Shown: positions 14,579 to 24,654, numbered from the stretch's first letter. The stretch is 34,349 nt of DNA from Marine Group III euryarchaeote CG-Epi1 (GCA_001875345.1 MIZA01000006.1:1-34349), one strand, 5' to 3'. Translations and numbers: made by a program. The notes: generated by a model from the sequence alone, not told the origin.

Positions 14579-15007
14579 GTGGCAAAAGGTCTTTACACAG
14601 CATCAGCACAACGTAACAAAAGACAAAAACATCGTTGGAATGATAGATACTATCGTAAGAGAGCTATGAAGCTCAAAGAAAAAGCTGACCCTCTACAAGG
14701 TGCACCTCAGGCAAAGGGTATAGTTGTAGAAAAGGTAGGTGTAGAAGCAAAACAGCCTAACTCAGGTATTCGAAAATGTGTAAGAGTTCAATTAATTAAG
14801 AATGGCAGACAAGTGACAGCTCTAGCTCCAGGCAACCTCGCTATAAGTTTCATCGATGAACACGATGAAGTTGTAATCGAAGGTGTCGGTGGAAGAATGG
14901 GAAGATCATATGGAGATTTATCTGGTGTACGTTACAGAGTTGCAAAAGTAAATAATGTTTCATTGAAAGAAATGGTCCGTGGCAGAAAAGAGAAACCAAT
15001 TAGGTAA
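14579..15007 (+). CDS. rps12: ribosomal protein uS12
   Basis: 142 residues, standard for archaeal S12. Small-subunit protein at the decoding centre. The conserved loops [20 protein letters not shown] (46-65) and the later [20 protein letters not shown] are intact. The GTG start at 14579 is chosen because GAAGGAG lies at the right distance and the protein then opens MAKGLYTA, as in relatives. It begins the rps12-rps7-EF-2 operon and is separated from rps7 by five bases. The RNA polymerase subunit genes that usually precede it in archaea are not in the window. Confidence 0.97.
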   Translation: MAKGLYTASAQRNKRQKHRWNDRYYRKRAMKLKEKADPLQGAPQAKGIVVEKVGVEAKQPNSGIRKCVRVQLIKNGRQVTALAPGNLAISFIDEHDEVVIEGVGGRMGRSYGDLSGVRYRVAKVNNVSLKEMVRGRKEKPIR

Positions 15008-15012
15008 ATTAT

Positions 15013-15648
15013 ATGGCTGAAGATAAAGAAATTAATAACGAAGAGGCTTCTGAAACCAAATCCGAAGAACCAGAAGTAGAACTACCCGTAGTTCCACTAT
15101 TTGGTAAATGGGACTTAACTGAAGTAGATGTTGAAGACAAAACATTGGAGCATCACATAAATTTGAACGCATTTCAAGTTCCGCATACTGGTGGAAGGCA
15201 CTCTAAGAAAAGATTTGGAAAAAGAAATCTAACCGTCATTGAAAGAATAATTAATAACTTGATGAGATCCGAAAAATATACTGGTAAAAAAGCTCAAGCA
15301 TATTCTGTTTTGAAGAATTCGTTTGAACTTATTCATGAAAAGAAAAAAGACAATCCTGCACAACACATGGTTAAAGCACTTGAGAATTCAGCTCCAAGAG
15401 CTGAGGTGGTTTCTCTAAGATATGGTGGAATAAGGGTATACAGCGGTGTAGATGTTTCTCCAACAAGGAGAATTGATACAGCTATCCGAAATCTATGTAT
15501 CGGTGCTTTAAGTTCATCAAAAAAACAACGTTCAATTGAAAAAGCTCTTGCAAAAGAAATTATGCTAGCTTCTGAAGCTAACCCTGATTCTTATGCAATC
15601 GGTAAAAAAGAAGAAGTTGAGCGTCAAGCTGAAGCTGCACACAACTAA
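15013..15648 (+). CDS. rps7: ribosomal protein uS7
   Basis: 211 residues with the acidic N-terminal extension (about 30 residues, Glu-rich) found in archaeal S7. Core features are visible: GRHSKKRFGKRNLTVIERII, NLMRSEKYTGKK, and the rRNA-binding ENSAPRAEVVSLRYGGIRV with the following PTRRIDTAIRNLC. The protein organises the head of the 30S subunit. Second gene of the operon; EF-2 follows after 11 bases. Confidence 0.97.
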   Translation: MAEDKEINNEEASETKSEEPEVELPVVPLFGKWDLTEVDVEDKTLEHHINLNAFQVPHTGGRHSKKRFGKRNLTVIERIINNLMRSEKYTGKKAQAYSVLKNSFELIHEKKKDNPAQHMVKALENSAPRAEVVSLRYGGIRVYSGVDVSPTRRIDTAIRNLCIGALSSSKKQRSIEKALAKEIMLASEANPDSYAIGKKEEVERQAEAAHN

Positions 15649-15659
15649 AGTGAAAAAAA

Positions 15660-17855
15660 ATGGGCCGTAAAGAAGACAACATAAAGCGGGCAACTGCTTT
15701 ATTTACAAAGCTAGGACAAATAAGAAACATAGGTACTGCCGCACATATTGATCATGGTAAAACAACATTATCTGACAACTTAATCTTCGGAGCTGGAATG
15801 ATGTCTGAAGATTTAGCTGGAAAACAGTTAATGCTAGATTTTGATGAACAAGAATCTGCCAGAGGAATTACAATCAATGCAGCTAATGCATCTATGGTTC
15901 ACGAGCACAAAGGGGAAGATTACCTAATCAATTTAATTGATACTCCAGGTCACGTTGACTTTGGTGGTGACGTTACAAGAGCAATGCGTGCTCTTGACGG
16001 TGTTATTATCGTTGTTTGTGCTGTTGAGGGAATAATGCCTCAAACTGAAACTGTGATTAGGCAGGCTCTGAAGGAGAAAGTTAAACCTGTTTTGTTCATA
16101 AACAAAGTAGACCGCTTAATTGCCGAGTTACAAGTTACTCCTGAAGACATGATGCAAAGATTTGGTAAAATAATTACTGAAGTTAATAAATTAATTAGCC
16201 GAATGGTACCAGAAGAATTCAAAAAAGAGTGGATGGTTGATGCTCAAGCAGGTACTGTTGCATTTGGTTCCGCATATCACAATTGGGCAACATCTCTACC
16301 ATTTATGGCTAAGAAGAATGTTAATTTCAAACAAATTTATGAATTTATGGAAAAAGAGCAAAAGAGAGAACTAGCTCAAGCAGCTCCTTTACATGAAGTA
16401 TTATTGGATATGATTGTAGAAAAATTACCTTCTGCAGATGACGCTCAAAAATACCGTATCCCTCATATTTGGAGAGGTGAAGCCGAGGAAGACATTGGGC
16501 AAGCTATGGTAAATGCGGATGGAAAGGGAGATTCTGCTTTTATGGTTACCAAAGTTGTATTAGATCCACATGCTGGAGAAATTGCAGTTGGTCGCTTATT
16601 CTCAGGTTCTATCAAAAAAGGCGATCAAATGTATGTTGCAGGTATGCCAAATGCAAACAGAGTACAATCTGTAGGAATGTTTGTTGGCGGCGATCGTATT
16701 GCAACTGAGACTGTAACTGCAGGAAACATAATTGCTGTTTCTGGACTAAGAGACGCTCAATCTGGATCAACTATTTCATCTAATAAGGAAATGACACCAT
16801 TTGAAAGAATTGTGCATAATTCTGATCCTGTTGTGACTACTGCAATAGAAGCTAAACACACTAAAGATCTTCCTAAACTTGTTGAAGTTCTTCGCGCTGT
16901 AGCTAAATCAGACCCTTCTATTCAAATTGACAGTAATTTAGAAACTGGAGAACATTTAATGTCCGGAATGGGTGAGTTACATTTAGAAATTACAGAATAT
17001 AGAATTAAAAATGAACACGGTGTTGAAATTACTACTTCACCACCTATCGTTGTCTACAGAGAAACTGTAGCAATGCAGTCTCCTGGAGACTTTGAGGGTA
17101 AATCACCTAATAAGCACAACCGTTTCTATATTACTGTAGAACCGCTAGAGGATGATGTTAGAGAAGCTATTGTGGATGGAACTATACCGTCTGGTAATAT
17201 CAAAAAATCGAAGGAAGTTGCACGGCAATTAATAGACATGGGATGGACAAAAGTCCACGGCCGTGGTGTTTTGTGCATAGAAAATGGTTGCGTTTTTGTT
17301 GATGCAACAAAAGGTATTCAGAATTTATTCGAAACTAGAGAGTTATTAATTGAAGCTTTCAACGAAGTTGTAAAGAGAGGACCTCGAGCGCACGAAAAAA
17401 TGATGGGGGTAAAAATTATCTTGAATGATGCTAAACTGCATGAAGATGCTATTCACAGAGGACCTGCACAAACCATTCCTGCTGTAAGGAATGGAATTAA
17501 TGGAGCACTTGTTTCTGCAGGTGTTGCGTTGTTAGAACCAAAACAAAATGTTTACATTAACGTTCCTCAAGAATTAATGGGATCTGTAACTGGCGAAATG
17601 TCACAGAGACGTGCTGAAATTGCAGGCATGGAAACTGAAGGTGATATGGCCATAATTACTGCTAAAGCTCCTGTCAAAGAAATGTTTGGATTTGCAAGTG
17701 AAATTCGATCGGCCACTGGAGGCAGAGCCCTTTGGAGTACTGAGTTTGCAGGTTACGAAGCATTACCTAGAGAATTAATCGACGGAATTACTGAAGACAT
17801 TAGACAACGAAAAGGCTTGAAAGCTGAAATGCCAAGACCTGAAAATTTCTCTTAA
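15660..17855 (+). CDS. fusA: elongation factor 2 (aEF-2)
   Basis: 731 residues, the full length of archaeal EF-2. The translocase couples GTP hydrolysis to tRNA-mRNA movement. G-domain motifs: AHIDHGKTTL (P-loop), the switch-I ESARGITI, DTPGHVDFGGDV and NKVDR. The domain IV tip segment DAIHRGPAQTIPAVRNG, near residue 600, holds the histidine that is modified to diphthamide in archaea and eukaryotes. Third gene of the str-type operon. EF-1alpha, usually next in euryarchaea, lies 3.4 kb further on, beyond an insertion of unrelated genes. Confidence 0.98.
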   Translation: MGRKEDNIKRATALFTKLGQIRNIGTAAHIDHGKTTLSDNLIFGAGMMSEDLAGKQLMLDFDEQESARGITINAANASMVHEHKGEDYLINLIDTPGHVDFGGDVTRAMRALDGVIIVVCAVEGIMPQTETVIRQALKEKVKPVLFINKVDRLIAELQVTPEDMMQRFGKIITEVNKLISRMVPEEFKKEWMVDAQAGTVAFGSAYHNWATSLPFMAKKNVNFKQIYEFMEKEQKRELAQAAPLHEVLLDMIVEKLPSADDAQKYRIPHIWRGEAEEDIGQAMVNADGKGDSAFMVTKVVLDPHAGEIAVGRLFSGSIKKGDQMYVAGMPNANRVQSVGMFVGGDRIATETVTAGNIIAVSGLRDAQSGSTISSNKEMTPFERIVHNSDPVVTTAIEAKHTKDLPKLVEVLRAVAKSDPSIQIDSNLETGEHLMSGMGELHLEITEYRIKNEHGVEITTSPPIVVYRETVAMQSPGDFEGKSPNKHNRFYITVEPLEDDVREAIVDGTIPSGNIKKSKEVARQLIDMGWTKVHGRGVLCIENGCVFVDATKGIQNLFETRELLIEAFNEVVKRGPRAHEKMMGVKIILNDAKLHEDAIHRGPAQTIPAVRNGINGALVSAGVALLEPKQNVYINVPQELMGSVTGEMSQRRAEIAGMETEGDMAIITAKAPVKEMFGFASEIRSATGGRALWSTEFAGYEALPRELIDGITEDIRQRKGLKAEMPRPENFS

Positions 17856-17864
17856 GACTAAACC

Positions 17865-18536
17865 TTATTCGTTATTTTGTTGAACTCGTCGGAAAGGATG
17901 AACCCAGGCTGCTAGATTACGAGGACTTCGTGTTTGTACCCACAATTTACCATTACCGTGGTAATTACAAATCAATTGATCTCCAAATAAAAAGCTACGA
18001 ATTCTCCTTCCTGAACGGCCGATACTGTAATCCAAAGAACTTTCCCAGGCAACTGCATAACCATTATCTACAGAATAGGAACCTTGAACATCTACTTCTT
18101 GGACATCTCCATACGAACCAAAGAATAGTAAGCCAGTTCCACTAACTCTAAGTCCTAACATTCCTTCTGCAAATGTACCCATAAAACCTTCCCAAGAGGC
18201 ACTGGTTTCAATATTTCCTACGTGGCAAAGATAGGCGCCACGTTCCATGTAAATTGTCTCATTATTAAGCTCTTTTACTATAATATCTCCAGAGTAACCT
18301 GGTGCAATTCCAATCTTACCTGAACCACCTTCTGCAGTATAAGTATTAAGAAAGAAAGACTCCCCACCCATTCTTCTCTTGAGACCTGCTAAGAAACCTC
18401 CTTTCATCTCGGTTTTAGGTTTAATTGTAGTATCCATCCAAGACATTGATCCAGGCTCAACAATAACCGACTCGCCCTCTTTTAATGACATTTCAACAAG
18501 TGCGTATGAAGGTGCTGAGATTATGTCGTATTTCAT
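17865..18536 (-). CDS. AIM24-family protein, paralogue 3
   Basis: 223 residues, a full-length AIM24 domain (beta-sandwich of the TIGR00266 type). It opens KYDIISAPSYALVEMSL and has the family signatures VEPGSMSWMD, GGESFFLNTYTAEGGSGKIG and GYAVAWESSLDYSI, and ends LAAWVHPF. Bacterial and archaeal members have no proven activity; mitochondrial AIM24 is needed for inner-membrane organisation. It is last of three tandem genes; its ATG overlaps the previous stop by one base (TAATG). No signal peptide. Confidence 0.88.
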   Translation of the reverse strand: MKYDIISAPSYALVEMSLKEGESVIVEPGSMSWMDTTIKPKTEMKGGFLAGLKRRMGGESFFLNTYTAEGGSGKIGIAPGYSGDIIVKELNNETIYMERGAYLCHVGNIETSASWEGFMGTFAEGMLGLRVSGTGLLFFGSYGDVQEVDVQGSYSVDNGYAVAWESSLDYSIGRSGRRIRSFLFGDQLICNYHGNGKLWVQTRSPRNLAAWVHPFRRVQQNNE

Positions 18537-19237
18537 TAGCCCTCCCTTGGTGGTAATAAAGGACCCAAGGCTCCACCAAGCCTACTTGGATCGTGTGATT
18601 GAACTAATATTTTACCTTGTCCTCTAAATTTCATAACTAGTCCTTCGCCAGACATCATGGAAGAAATCCAACCTCCACCAGCCTTACTAATTTCATACTC
18701 TAGCCCTTCTGTAAAGGCAATCAAATGTCCGTTATCAATTGTTATTCCATTTCCGATAGACACCTCTGAGATTCTACCGAAACCATTTACAAGCAAGTCT
18801 CCTTTTCCTGAAGCTCTTACAAAAACTAAACCTTCTTTGCTAAACATCCCTTTTACTAATCCTTGATATTGAGTATCTAAATCTATACCACCTGAAGAGC
18901 CAAGGTAACTTCCGCCCGAACATATCCAAGTATCTGAACCAACTTCTACCTTTCGTACTTCTCCCTGGTGTGTTGGAGCAAGGCCTACTTCTGCAGCAGT
19001 ACTATCTGATGTTTGATAGGAAGATAAAAAGAAAGACTCTCCGGCAAACATTGCTTTCACACCCGATTTGAAAGCACCCCATAAACCTTCATCCTTTTTT
19101 CTACGAGATTCAACCTCGATGGACATATTCGGAGATGCCCTGTACATTGCACCTGCCTCCGAGACAAATTTTTCTCCTGGTTCTAGAACTACAATTGCTG
19201 AACCGAAGGCCCCTTCTGTATCTATTTTTATATTCAT
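18536..19237 (-). CDS. AIM24-family protein, paralogue 2
   Basis: 233 residues from the ATG at 19237, chosen because it overlaps the upstream stop as ATGA and is preceded by a GAGG Shine-Dalgarno sequence on the minus strand; a start 21 bases earlier is possible. AIM24 signatures are present: VLEPGEKFVSEAGAMYRASP, AGESFFLSSYQTSD, GGSYLGSSGGI, GHLIAFTEGLEYEI and MMSGEGLVMKF. It has diverged clearly from both neighbours, so the triplet is not a recent duplication. Function unknown. Confidence 0.87.
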   Translation of the reverse strand: MNIKIDTEGAFGSAIVVLEPGEKFVSEAGAMYRASPNMSIEVESRRKKDEGLWGAFKSGVKAMFAGESFFLSSYQTSDSTAAEVGLAPTHQGEVRKVEVGSDTWICSGGSYLGSSGGIDLDTQYQGLVKGMFSKEGLVFVRASGKGDLLVNGFGRISEVSIGNGITIDNGHLIAFTEGLEYEISKAGGGWISSMMSGEGLVMKFRGQGKILVQSHDPSRLGGALGPLLPPREG

Positions 19238-19890
19238 ATTAACCTCGGTGTAAGCCAAGAAGCAATACCATCTATAGTCCTTGTTTGTAAGTATATTTTT
19301 CCAGTGCCGTTAAAAGTCATAACTAAACCTTCTCCTGAAAGCATCGTTGATTTCCAATTCCCCATTCCTGATATTTTATAATTCAGTGTAGGTTCAAAGC
19401 CTACAACATGCCCGGTATCAACTATAAACTCTCCATTAATCTCTTTCTCGATTATTCCTCCAAAGGAATTGAAAAACAAATCGCCATTGCCTGAAGCTTC
19501 TAAAAGAAAGGCTCCCTCTCCTGAAAACAAAGCTTTGAGACCCCCAAATTTAGCTTTGATATTTATCCCTGGCGTACACGCCAAGAAAGAACCTGCCATT
19601 ATGTTCAAACGATTATTAGATAGATTGTAGTGCTCAACAGCGCCCGGTATTGAAGGGGCAAATGTAAGAGTACCACCATTTTCATGACTATATTTACCTA
19701 AGAAAAAATTTTCTCCTCCAAACATTTTGCGAAACATTGCGGAAAAGAAACCTCCCTGCCTCTGAAAACTAGACTTCATATTTGAAGACATTCTAGACAT
19801 GGCACCAGGCTCTATCAAAAATACTTCTCCAGGACCTAGTTCTACGTCAACTTCCCCGTAAGAAGGATTACCTTTGATGTCAAACTTCAT
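19234..19890 (-). CDS. AIM24-family protein, paralogue 1
   Basis: 218 residues, first of the three AIM24 genes. It has FDIKGNPSYGEVDVEL, IEPGAMSRMSSNM, GGENFFLGKYSHENGGTLTF, GHVVGFEPTLNYKI and MLSGEGLVMTFNGTGKIYLQ. The transcript is probably leaderless because the A/T-rich element at 19912-19921 lies about 25 bases before the ATG. All three proteins have the same domain length and order and are likely to assemble together, perhaps as a hetero-oligomer; that is inference. Confidence 0.88.
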   Translation of the reverse strand: MKFDIKGNPSYGEVDVELGPGEVFLIEPGAMSRMSSNMKSSFQRQGGFFSAMFRKMFGGENFFLGKYSHENGGTLTFAPSIPGAVEHYNLSNNRLNIMAGSFLACTPGINIKAKFGGLKALFSGEGAFLLEASGNGDLFFNSFGGIIEKEINGEFIVDTGHVVGFEPTLNYKISGMGNWKSTMLSGEGLVMTFNGTGKIYLQTRTIDGIASWLTPRLI

Positions 19891-19911
19891 ATCTCATTAT
19901 TAATGGCTGAG

Positions 19912-19926
19912 GTATTTAACTTAAAT
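19912..19926. promoter_or_regulatory. shared TATA-like element between AIM24 and MFS genes
   Basis: TATTTAACTTAAATC lies in the 59-base gap between the divergent AIM24 and transporter genes. On the minus strand GTTAAATA is about 25 bases from the AIM24 start, and on the plus strand TATTTAAC is about 35 bases before the transporter ATG. One element may serve both directions. Confidence 0.4.
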
Positions 19927-19949
19927 CGTCCACTCCACATGTTTATCTG

Positions 19950-21185
19950 ATGAGCAAAGAAAAACCTCTGATAACTCCTGTTTTATTGGCTGGATGTTTC
20001 ATTATTCTGGTAGGTTTTTCTATACGTGCATCATATGGAGTTTTTCAAATTCCGATAGCTAATGAATTTGGGTGGCCAAGAGCTGAATTTAGTTTGGCAA
20101 TAGCAATTCAAAATCTAGCTTGGGGATTTGGTAGCCCTTTTTTCGGTGCAATGGCTGAAAGAATGGGAGATAGAAAAGCCATAATTTTAGGGGCCATACT
20201 ATATGCCTTAGGTTTAGTTTTGTCTGCTGGAGCCACTACTCCTTTAGAACATCAAATTTATGAGATATTAGTTGGCTTTGGTATTGCTGGAACGGGGTTC
20301 GGCGTTATTCTTGCAGTAATAGGCAGAGCAAGTTCGGACGATAATAGGCAGATGAGTTTGTCTATAGCTACAGCATCGGGTTCAGCTGGCCAAATTATAG
20401 GACCGCCTGCAGCCATTGCTTTACTATCTCTAATGGAATGGCAGATGGTCTTCATTGTTTTTGCTGCATCCATATTGTCAGTGTTAGTCCTGTTGCCTTT
20501 CATGAAAGCCCCTGAAATGGCAACCAAAGACGAGATTGAAGAGAGTCTTGGCGATATATTGAAACTTGCATCTAGAGATCCTTCTTTTGCTATGATTTTT
20601 ATTGGCTTTTTTGCATGCGGTTACCAATTGGCATTTATTACAGCACACTTTCCAGCTTTAGTTACAGAAATGAGTGCTCCTGTTGAATCTTACGGATGGT
20701 GCGGAGATTTAGGAATTACTACTACTGCGGCATTAGGCGGACTATCTATATCAATAATTGGTTTTGCTAATATAATTGGAACACTAGTTGCCGGGTGGGC
20801 TGGTAAAAAGTATAAGAAAAAATGGTTGCTTTCTGGGATTTACGCAGGAAGATCTATTGTATCTGCTTGGTTTATCTTGACGCCTATTACTGCAAATACT
20901 GTGTTAATTTTTTCTTTCGCTTTAGGGTTTTTATGGTTAGCAACAGTTCCGTTAACAAGTGGACTTGTAGCTCACATATATGGCCTAAAATATATGGCCA
21001 CATTGTACGGAATAGTTTTCTTTTCTCATCAATTAGGTAGCTTTGTAGGTGTGTGGTTAGGTGGTGTATTGTACGATGACTACGGAACATACACTTTTGT
21101 ATGGTGGGTAGGAATAGCTATAGGAATTGTTTCAGCCATAATTCATTTACCGATTAAAGAAGAGAAAAAAATATTACCTCAATAA
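19950..21185 (+). CDS. MFS transporter (monocarboxylate / oxalate-formate antiporter-like)
   Basis: 411 residues with twelve predicted membrane helices in two halves. The loop after helix 2 has the MFS motif GAMAERMGDRKA, and the opening helix RASYGVFQIPIANEFGWPRA resembles the monocarboxylate/OFA group, whose members move small organic acids. The central loop (about 190-205) is charged and cytoplasmic; the end is short and basic. It stands alone, divergent from the AIM24 triplet, in the gap that splits the str operon. Substrate cannot be read from the sequence. Confidence 0.88.
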   Translation: MSKEKPLITPVLLAGCFIILVGFSIRASYGVFQIPIANEFGWPRAEFSLAIAIQNLAWGFGSPFFGAMAERMGDRKAIILGAILYALGLVLSAGATTPLEHQIYEILVGFGIAGTGFGVILAVIGRASSDDNRQMSLSIATASGSAGQIIGPPAAIALLSLMEWQMVFIVFAASILSVLVLLPFMKAPEMATKDEIEESLGDILKLASRDPSFAMIFIGFFACGYQLAFITAHFPALVTEMSAPVESYGWCGDLGITTTAALGGLSISIIGFANIIGTLVAGWAGKKYKKKWLLSGIYAGRSIVSAWFILTPITANTVLIFSFALGFLWLATVPLTSGLVAHIYGLKYMATLYGIVFFSHQLGSFVGVWLGGVLYDDYGTYTFVWWVGIAIGIVSAIIHLPIKEEKKILPQ

Positions 21186-21218
21186 CACACCAATTATTCC
21201 TCGATTGATTGAGGGAAT

Positions 21219-21264
21219 GCTTTATTTACCCCCTATCCTGCCGACATATCAATCCCAAGGAGGG
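21219..21264 (+). promoter_or_regulatory. EF-1alpha promoter and Shine-Dalgarno site
   Basis: GCTTTATTTACC near 21219-21230 is a TATA-like box; AAGGAGGG at 21257-21264 is a near-perfect Shine-Dalgarno site eight bases before the ATG at 21273. EF-1alpha therefore has its own promoter here rather than depending on read-through from EF-2. Confidence 0.6.
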
Positions 21265-21272
21265 AAATTATA

Positions 21273-22562
21273 ATGGCTGAAAAACAACATTTGAACGTAG
21301 TATTCATTGGTCACGTCGACCATGGTAAGTCAACAACAGTAGGTAGAGTCCTATTGGAAGGGGGTGCTATCGAACAGCACTTGATAGATAAATTCAGGAA
21401 AGAAGCCGAAGAACGCGGAAAAGCTGGTTTCGAATTGGCTTATGTCATGGATAATCTAAAAGAAGAAAGAGAGCGTGGTGTAACTATCGATGTAGCTCAC
21501 AAAGAGTTTAAAACTGATTCGAAACATTTCACAATTATTGACGCTCCTGGACACAGAGATTTCGTCAAAAATATGATTACTGGTACTTCCCAAGCTGATG
21601 CCGCTGTATTAGTTGTTGCAGCAGACGATGGTATTGCTGCCCAAACTAAAGAACACTTGTGGTTATCAAAAGTTATGGGAATTGAACAGATGATTATATC
21701 TGTAAATAAAATGGACATTACAAAACCTGCATACAGTGAAGATAGATTCAACGAGGTTGTTAAGGAAGTTAAGAGTATGTTAGCAATGGTTGGATTCTCA
21801 GATGATCAAGTTAGCATTTTACCTGCTTCAGGTTGGAAAGCTGATAATATCAAGGAAACCGGAGACAATCTCTCATGGTGGAAAGGAGATACCTTACTAG
21901 GTGCTTTAGATAAACTAAATCCACCATCAGGATCTGCTGATGCAAGCGTAAGAATTCCAATACAAGATGTTTACAAAATATCTGGTATCGGTGCTGTGCC
22001 CGTAGGCCGTGTCGAAACCGGAACAATTAAAGCAGGTACAAAACTGATTTTCAAACCATCAGCTCATTCTGGCGGTAAAGTCGGTGAAGTTAAATCTGTT
22101 GAAATGCACCACGCTGAAGTTCCATCCGCTGGACCTGGAGCTAATATCGGATTTAATTGTAGAGGTATTTCTCACACTGATATTAGAAGAGGAGATGTTG
22201 GAGGGCCAGAGAATGACCCACCTACCGTAGCTCGTGCATTCAAAGCTCAAGTAATGATTCTAGATCACCCTAACGTAATCACTCAAGGTTACACTCCAGT
22301 ATTCCACTGTCACACTGCACAAGTTGCATGTACATTCGATAAACTTCTTGCAAAAATGGACCCAAGAACTGGACAAGTTACTGAAGAGAACCCTGACTTC
22401 TTGAAGAAAGGAGATGCAGCTATGGTTCTTATCAAACCAACTAAACCTTTGGCAATTGAAGAACAGTCTAAGTTCAAGCCTTTGGCAAGATTTGCAATTA
22501 GAGACATGGGAGCTACTGTGGCTGCCGGTATGTGTCTAAAAATCGAAGAACACTGGGATTGA
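21273..22562 (+). CDS. tuf: elongation factor 1-alpha (aEF-1A)
   Basis: 429 residues, the usual length. It delivers aminoacyl-tRNA to the ribosome as a GTP complex. G motifs: GHVDHGKST (P-loop), RERGVTIDVAH (switch I), DAPGHRDFVKNM and NKMD, with the archaeal insertions that distinguish it from bacterial EF-Tu. Domains II and III follow (GIGAVPVGRVETG; VIKPTKP-like VLIKPTKPL near the end). It starts a two-gene unit with rps10, 11 bases downstream. Confidence 0.98.
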   Translation: MAEKQHLNVVFIGHVDHGKSTTVGRVLLEGGAIEQHLIDKFRKEAEERGKAGFELAYVMDNLKEERERGVTIDVAHKEFKTDSKHFTIIDAPGHRDFVKNMITGTSQADAAVLVVAADDGIAAQTKEHLWLSKVMGIEQMIISVNKMDITKPAYSEDRFNEVVKEVKSMLAMVGFSDDQVSILPASGWKADNIKETGDNLSWWKGDTLLGALDKLNPPSGSADASVRIPIQDVYKISGIGAVPVGRVETGTIKAGTKLIFKPSAHSGGKVGEVKSVEMHHAEVPSAGPGANIGFNCRGISHTDIRRGDVGGPENDPPTVARAFKAQVMILDHPNVITQGYTPVFHCHTAQVACTFDKLLAKMDPRTGQVTEENPDFLKKGDAAMVLIKPTKPLAIEEQSKFKPLARFAIRDMGATVAAGMCLKIEEHWD

Positions 22563-22573
22563 GTAGATAACTA

Positions 22574-22900
22574 ATGGCTCCAAAGAAGGCATCCAGTAGA
22601 GCTTGTATTTCGTTGCATTCTTTGAGCTATGACATTGTCGATAGTGTTTGTGAACAGATTAAGACTATTTCAGATAGAACTGGAGTTGGAATGACTGGGC
22701 CAATACCATTACCAACCAAGAAGTTGAAGGTACCTGTAAGAAAATCACCTGATGGTGAAGGTTCTGAAACTTGGGATCGATGGGAAGCAAGATTGCATAA
22801 ACGATTGATTTACATTGACGCAGATGAAAGAGCTATGAGGCAATTAATGAGAATTCAAATTCCTGATGGCGTTAAAATTTCTATCCAAATTCAAACTTAG
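22574..22900 (+). CDS. rps10: ribosomal protein uS10
   Basis: 108 residues. The conserved core is present: [39 protein letters not shown] and [14 protein letters not shown]. It belongs to the 30S head. Encoded directly after EF-1alpha as in most archaea. Its stop overlaps the opposing DUF2070 gene's stop by four bases. Confidence 0.97.
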   Translation: MAPKKASSRACISLHSLSYDIVDSVCEQIKTISDRTGVGMTGPIPLPTKKLKVPVRKSPDGEGSETWDRWEARLHKRLIYIDADERAMRQLMRIQIPDGVKISIQIQT

Positions 22901-24654
22901 ATATAAGAAGAAGCAATCATGCAAAACATTGTTGCTGAAGAATATATTGGTAACCATGAATAGCGAGCGACCTCAATAATTGAATTAGCCGCCGCACTGA
23001 TCTTGTCTTGCTTGCCTTGACCCATTATTTCGACACCATCAACATAAACTGTACCCATTGCAGACTCAGCATCTGAAATATCGTCTATAGCTTCATCGAG
23101 AACTTGATTTGCTGAAGATAAAAGACCATCAGAATCTGATAATGGATTAAAACCTCCAGGTTTAATATTCACAAAGTGATTATCAGTTGTTGAAATAAGC
23201 AAATTATCTACCTTTCCTTTTAATTTATTTTGTAAGTCTTCATTCATTCCTGGACCTAACCCATTTGCATCCCAGAGTAAAATGCCAGTTAATTCTTTCT
23301 TATCATTAACTTCATTTTCAAAAACTGCAGCCCTGACGCCACCTGGACCTATGCCTCTACCCAAATTTTCACCAGGAATATGTGAGAAGCCTACTTTCAA
23401 GTCATTAAAATCTAATTTACGACTTTCTGAAATAGCTGAAGCCGCATGCTTTTCAAGTAATGAACCTTCTTTAGAACCTGCTGCCAAAGGTGGCCTTCCC
23501 CAACCTTCTTGATTGTGTAGATCTATAACAATTCGTTCCCCTTTAGTGTCTAAAGATGAACTTTCCAAACGTGCAGATAATTCTGGAAGAATGTCATCAC
23601 TATCTCCAGGACTAGCGAAAATGAGACTACCTTCACCAAAATTTAGTACATGAGCTGAAGGTGTTTTTCCCTTACTAACCAAAGCTCTTGATTTATTTGA
23701 ATAAACTGCATCTTCAGACGCTTCTACCATTGCCTTACCAATCCTTGTTATATCTTCATCACGTAAGGGGTTATGATCATTAGTTGAAGAACCATGAAAG
23801 GCAAAACCCAAACCTGGCAAGGTGGGTTCTATTTTTACCGGAAGGTTCGAGCCTCCGAGATTTCCTAGAGGACCTGGATGAACTCCAGGTACCGCGAAAA
23901 ACGCTGCTGACTTCCCATCCTTCTTAATAGAAACCCAACTATTTCGTGTCTCAACAACTTGACAAATTTCTCGTATTGCCTCGGTCAATCTTCGACCATC
24001 TCCGGTCGAAAAATGATCAATAAAGGCAGCCATGTGTCTTGTTCCACTTACTCCAACTGCTTTTTTGTACGGAGAATCTACCAAGAAAAGATAGAAATGA
24101 CTTGCAAAAACGAGAGAAAGAGTTGCTAACAATCCAAAATTAAAAGAATGCTCTGAATCGCCATACCAAAAGAAGTAGATACTAACAAATGGAGAAAACA
24201 ATGATAAAGGTAAAGCAACTCTTGCTGGCGCACTTCCATGTGTTCTAAGTGTAAGATACCATAATCCACCCATACAACCAAAACCAAATGCTAAACCCTC
24301 ATTAGCTAAATCATATGAATGACCTACAAAGGTTGTAATAATCATTAATACTGAACCTGTAGCGCCAGCTTGAAGTCCATATCTTAGGGGATATCTTCCA
24401 TCCCAAATCCAAGAAATGTTAGTTACTAAATAAGACGTTAAAAGAACCGGGAGCGAAAAAGTGACCATGCTAAAAATAGCATAATCGATATTAGTTTCAG
24501 CCCTACCTAGCCAAAGTATTCCACTATATACTAACAAAGAGGTTGTAAAGAAAAATAATACAAAACTGAATAGGCTTGTAGGTGTATGATACAAAAATGC
24601 AGATAGTCTCGCTGGAGGAGGACTTATCTTATCTACTTTTAATTCAGGAACCAT
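22897..24654 (-). CDS. DUF2070 family membrane protein
   Basis: 585 residues. The N-terminal third (about 25-200) holds six or so hydrophobic helices. The C-terminal two thirds form a soluble domain with conserved motifs: [58 protein letters not shown] and [18 protein letters not shown]. The histidines and acidic residues in these motifs look like a metal-dependent active site, but the family has no known reaction that I can name. It overlaps the GGGP synthase gene by one base (TAATG), so it is translated with a lipid enzyme. Family identity confident. Confidence 0.9.
   Translation of the reverse strand: MVPELKVDKISPPPARLSAFLYHTPTSLFSFVLFFFTTSLLVYSGILWLGRAETNIDYAIFSMVTFSLPVLLTSYLVTNISWIWDGRYPLRYGLQAGATGSVLMIITTFVGHSYDLANEGLAFGFGCMGGLWYLTLRTHGSAPARVALPLSLFSPFVSIYFFWYGDSEHSFNFGLLATLSLVFASHFYLFLVDSPYKKAVGVSGTRHMAAFIDHFSTGDGRRLTEAIREICQVVETRNSWVSIKKDGKSAAFFAVPGVHPGPLGNLGGSNLPVKIEPTLPGLGFAFHGSSTNDHNPLRDEDITRIGKAMVEASEDAVYSNKSRALVSKGKTPSAHVLNFGEGSLIFASPGDSDDILPELSARLESSSLDTKGERIVIDLHNQEGWGRPPLAAGSKEGSLLEKHAASAISESRKLDFNDLKVGFSHIPGENLGRGIGPGGVRAAVFENEVNDKKELTGILLWDANGLGPGMNEDLQNKLKGKVDNLLISTTDNHFVNIKPGGFNPLSDSDGLLSSANQVLDEAIDDISDAESAMGTVYVDGVEIMGQGKQDKISAAANSIIEVARYSWLPIYSSATMFCMIASSYI

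Noticed and set aside
15660-17855. EF-2 intein or frameshift
   Set aside because: The protein is full length with all G motifs and the diphthamide loop in one frame.
17856-21272. Mobile element as cause of the str operon split
   Set aside because: No integrase, transposase, tRNA border or terminal repeats are visible around the AIM24 and MFS genes.
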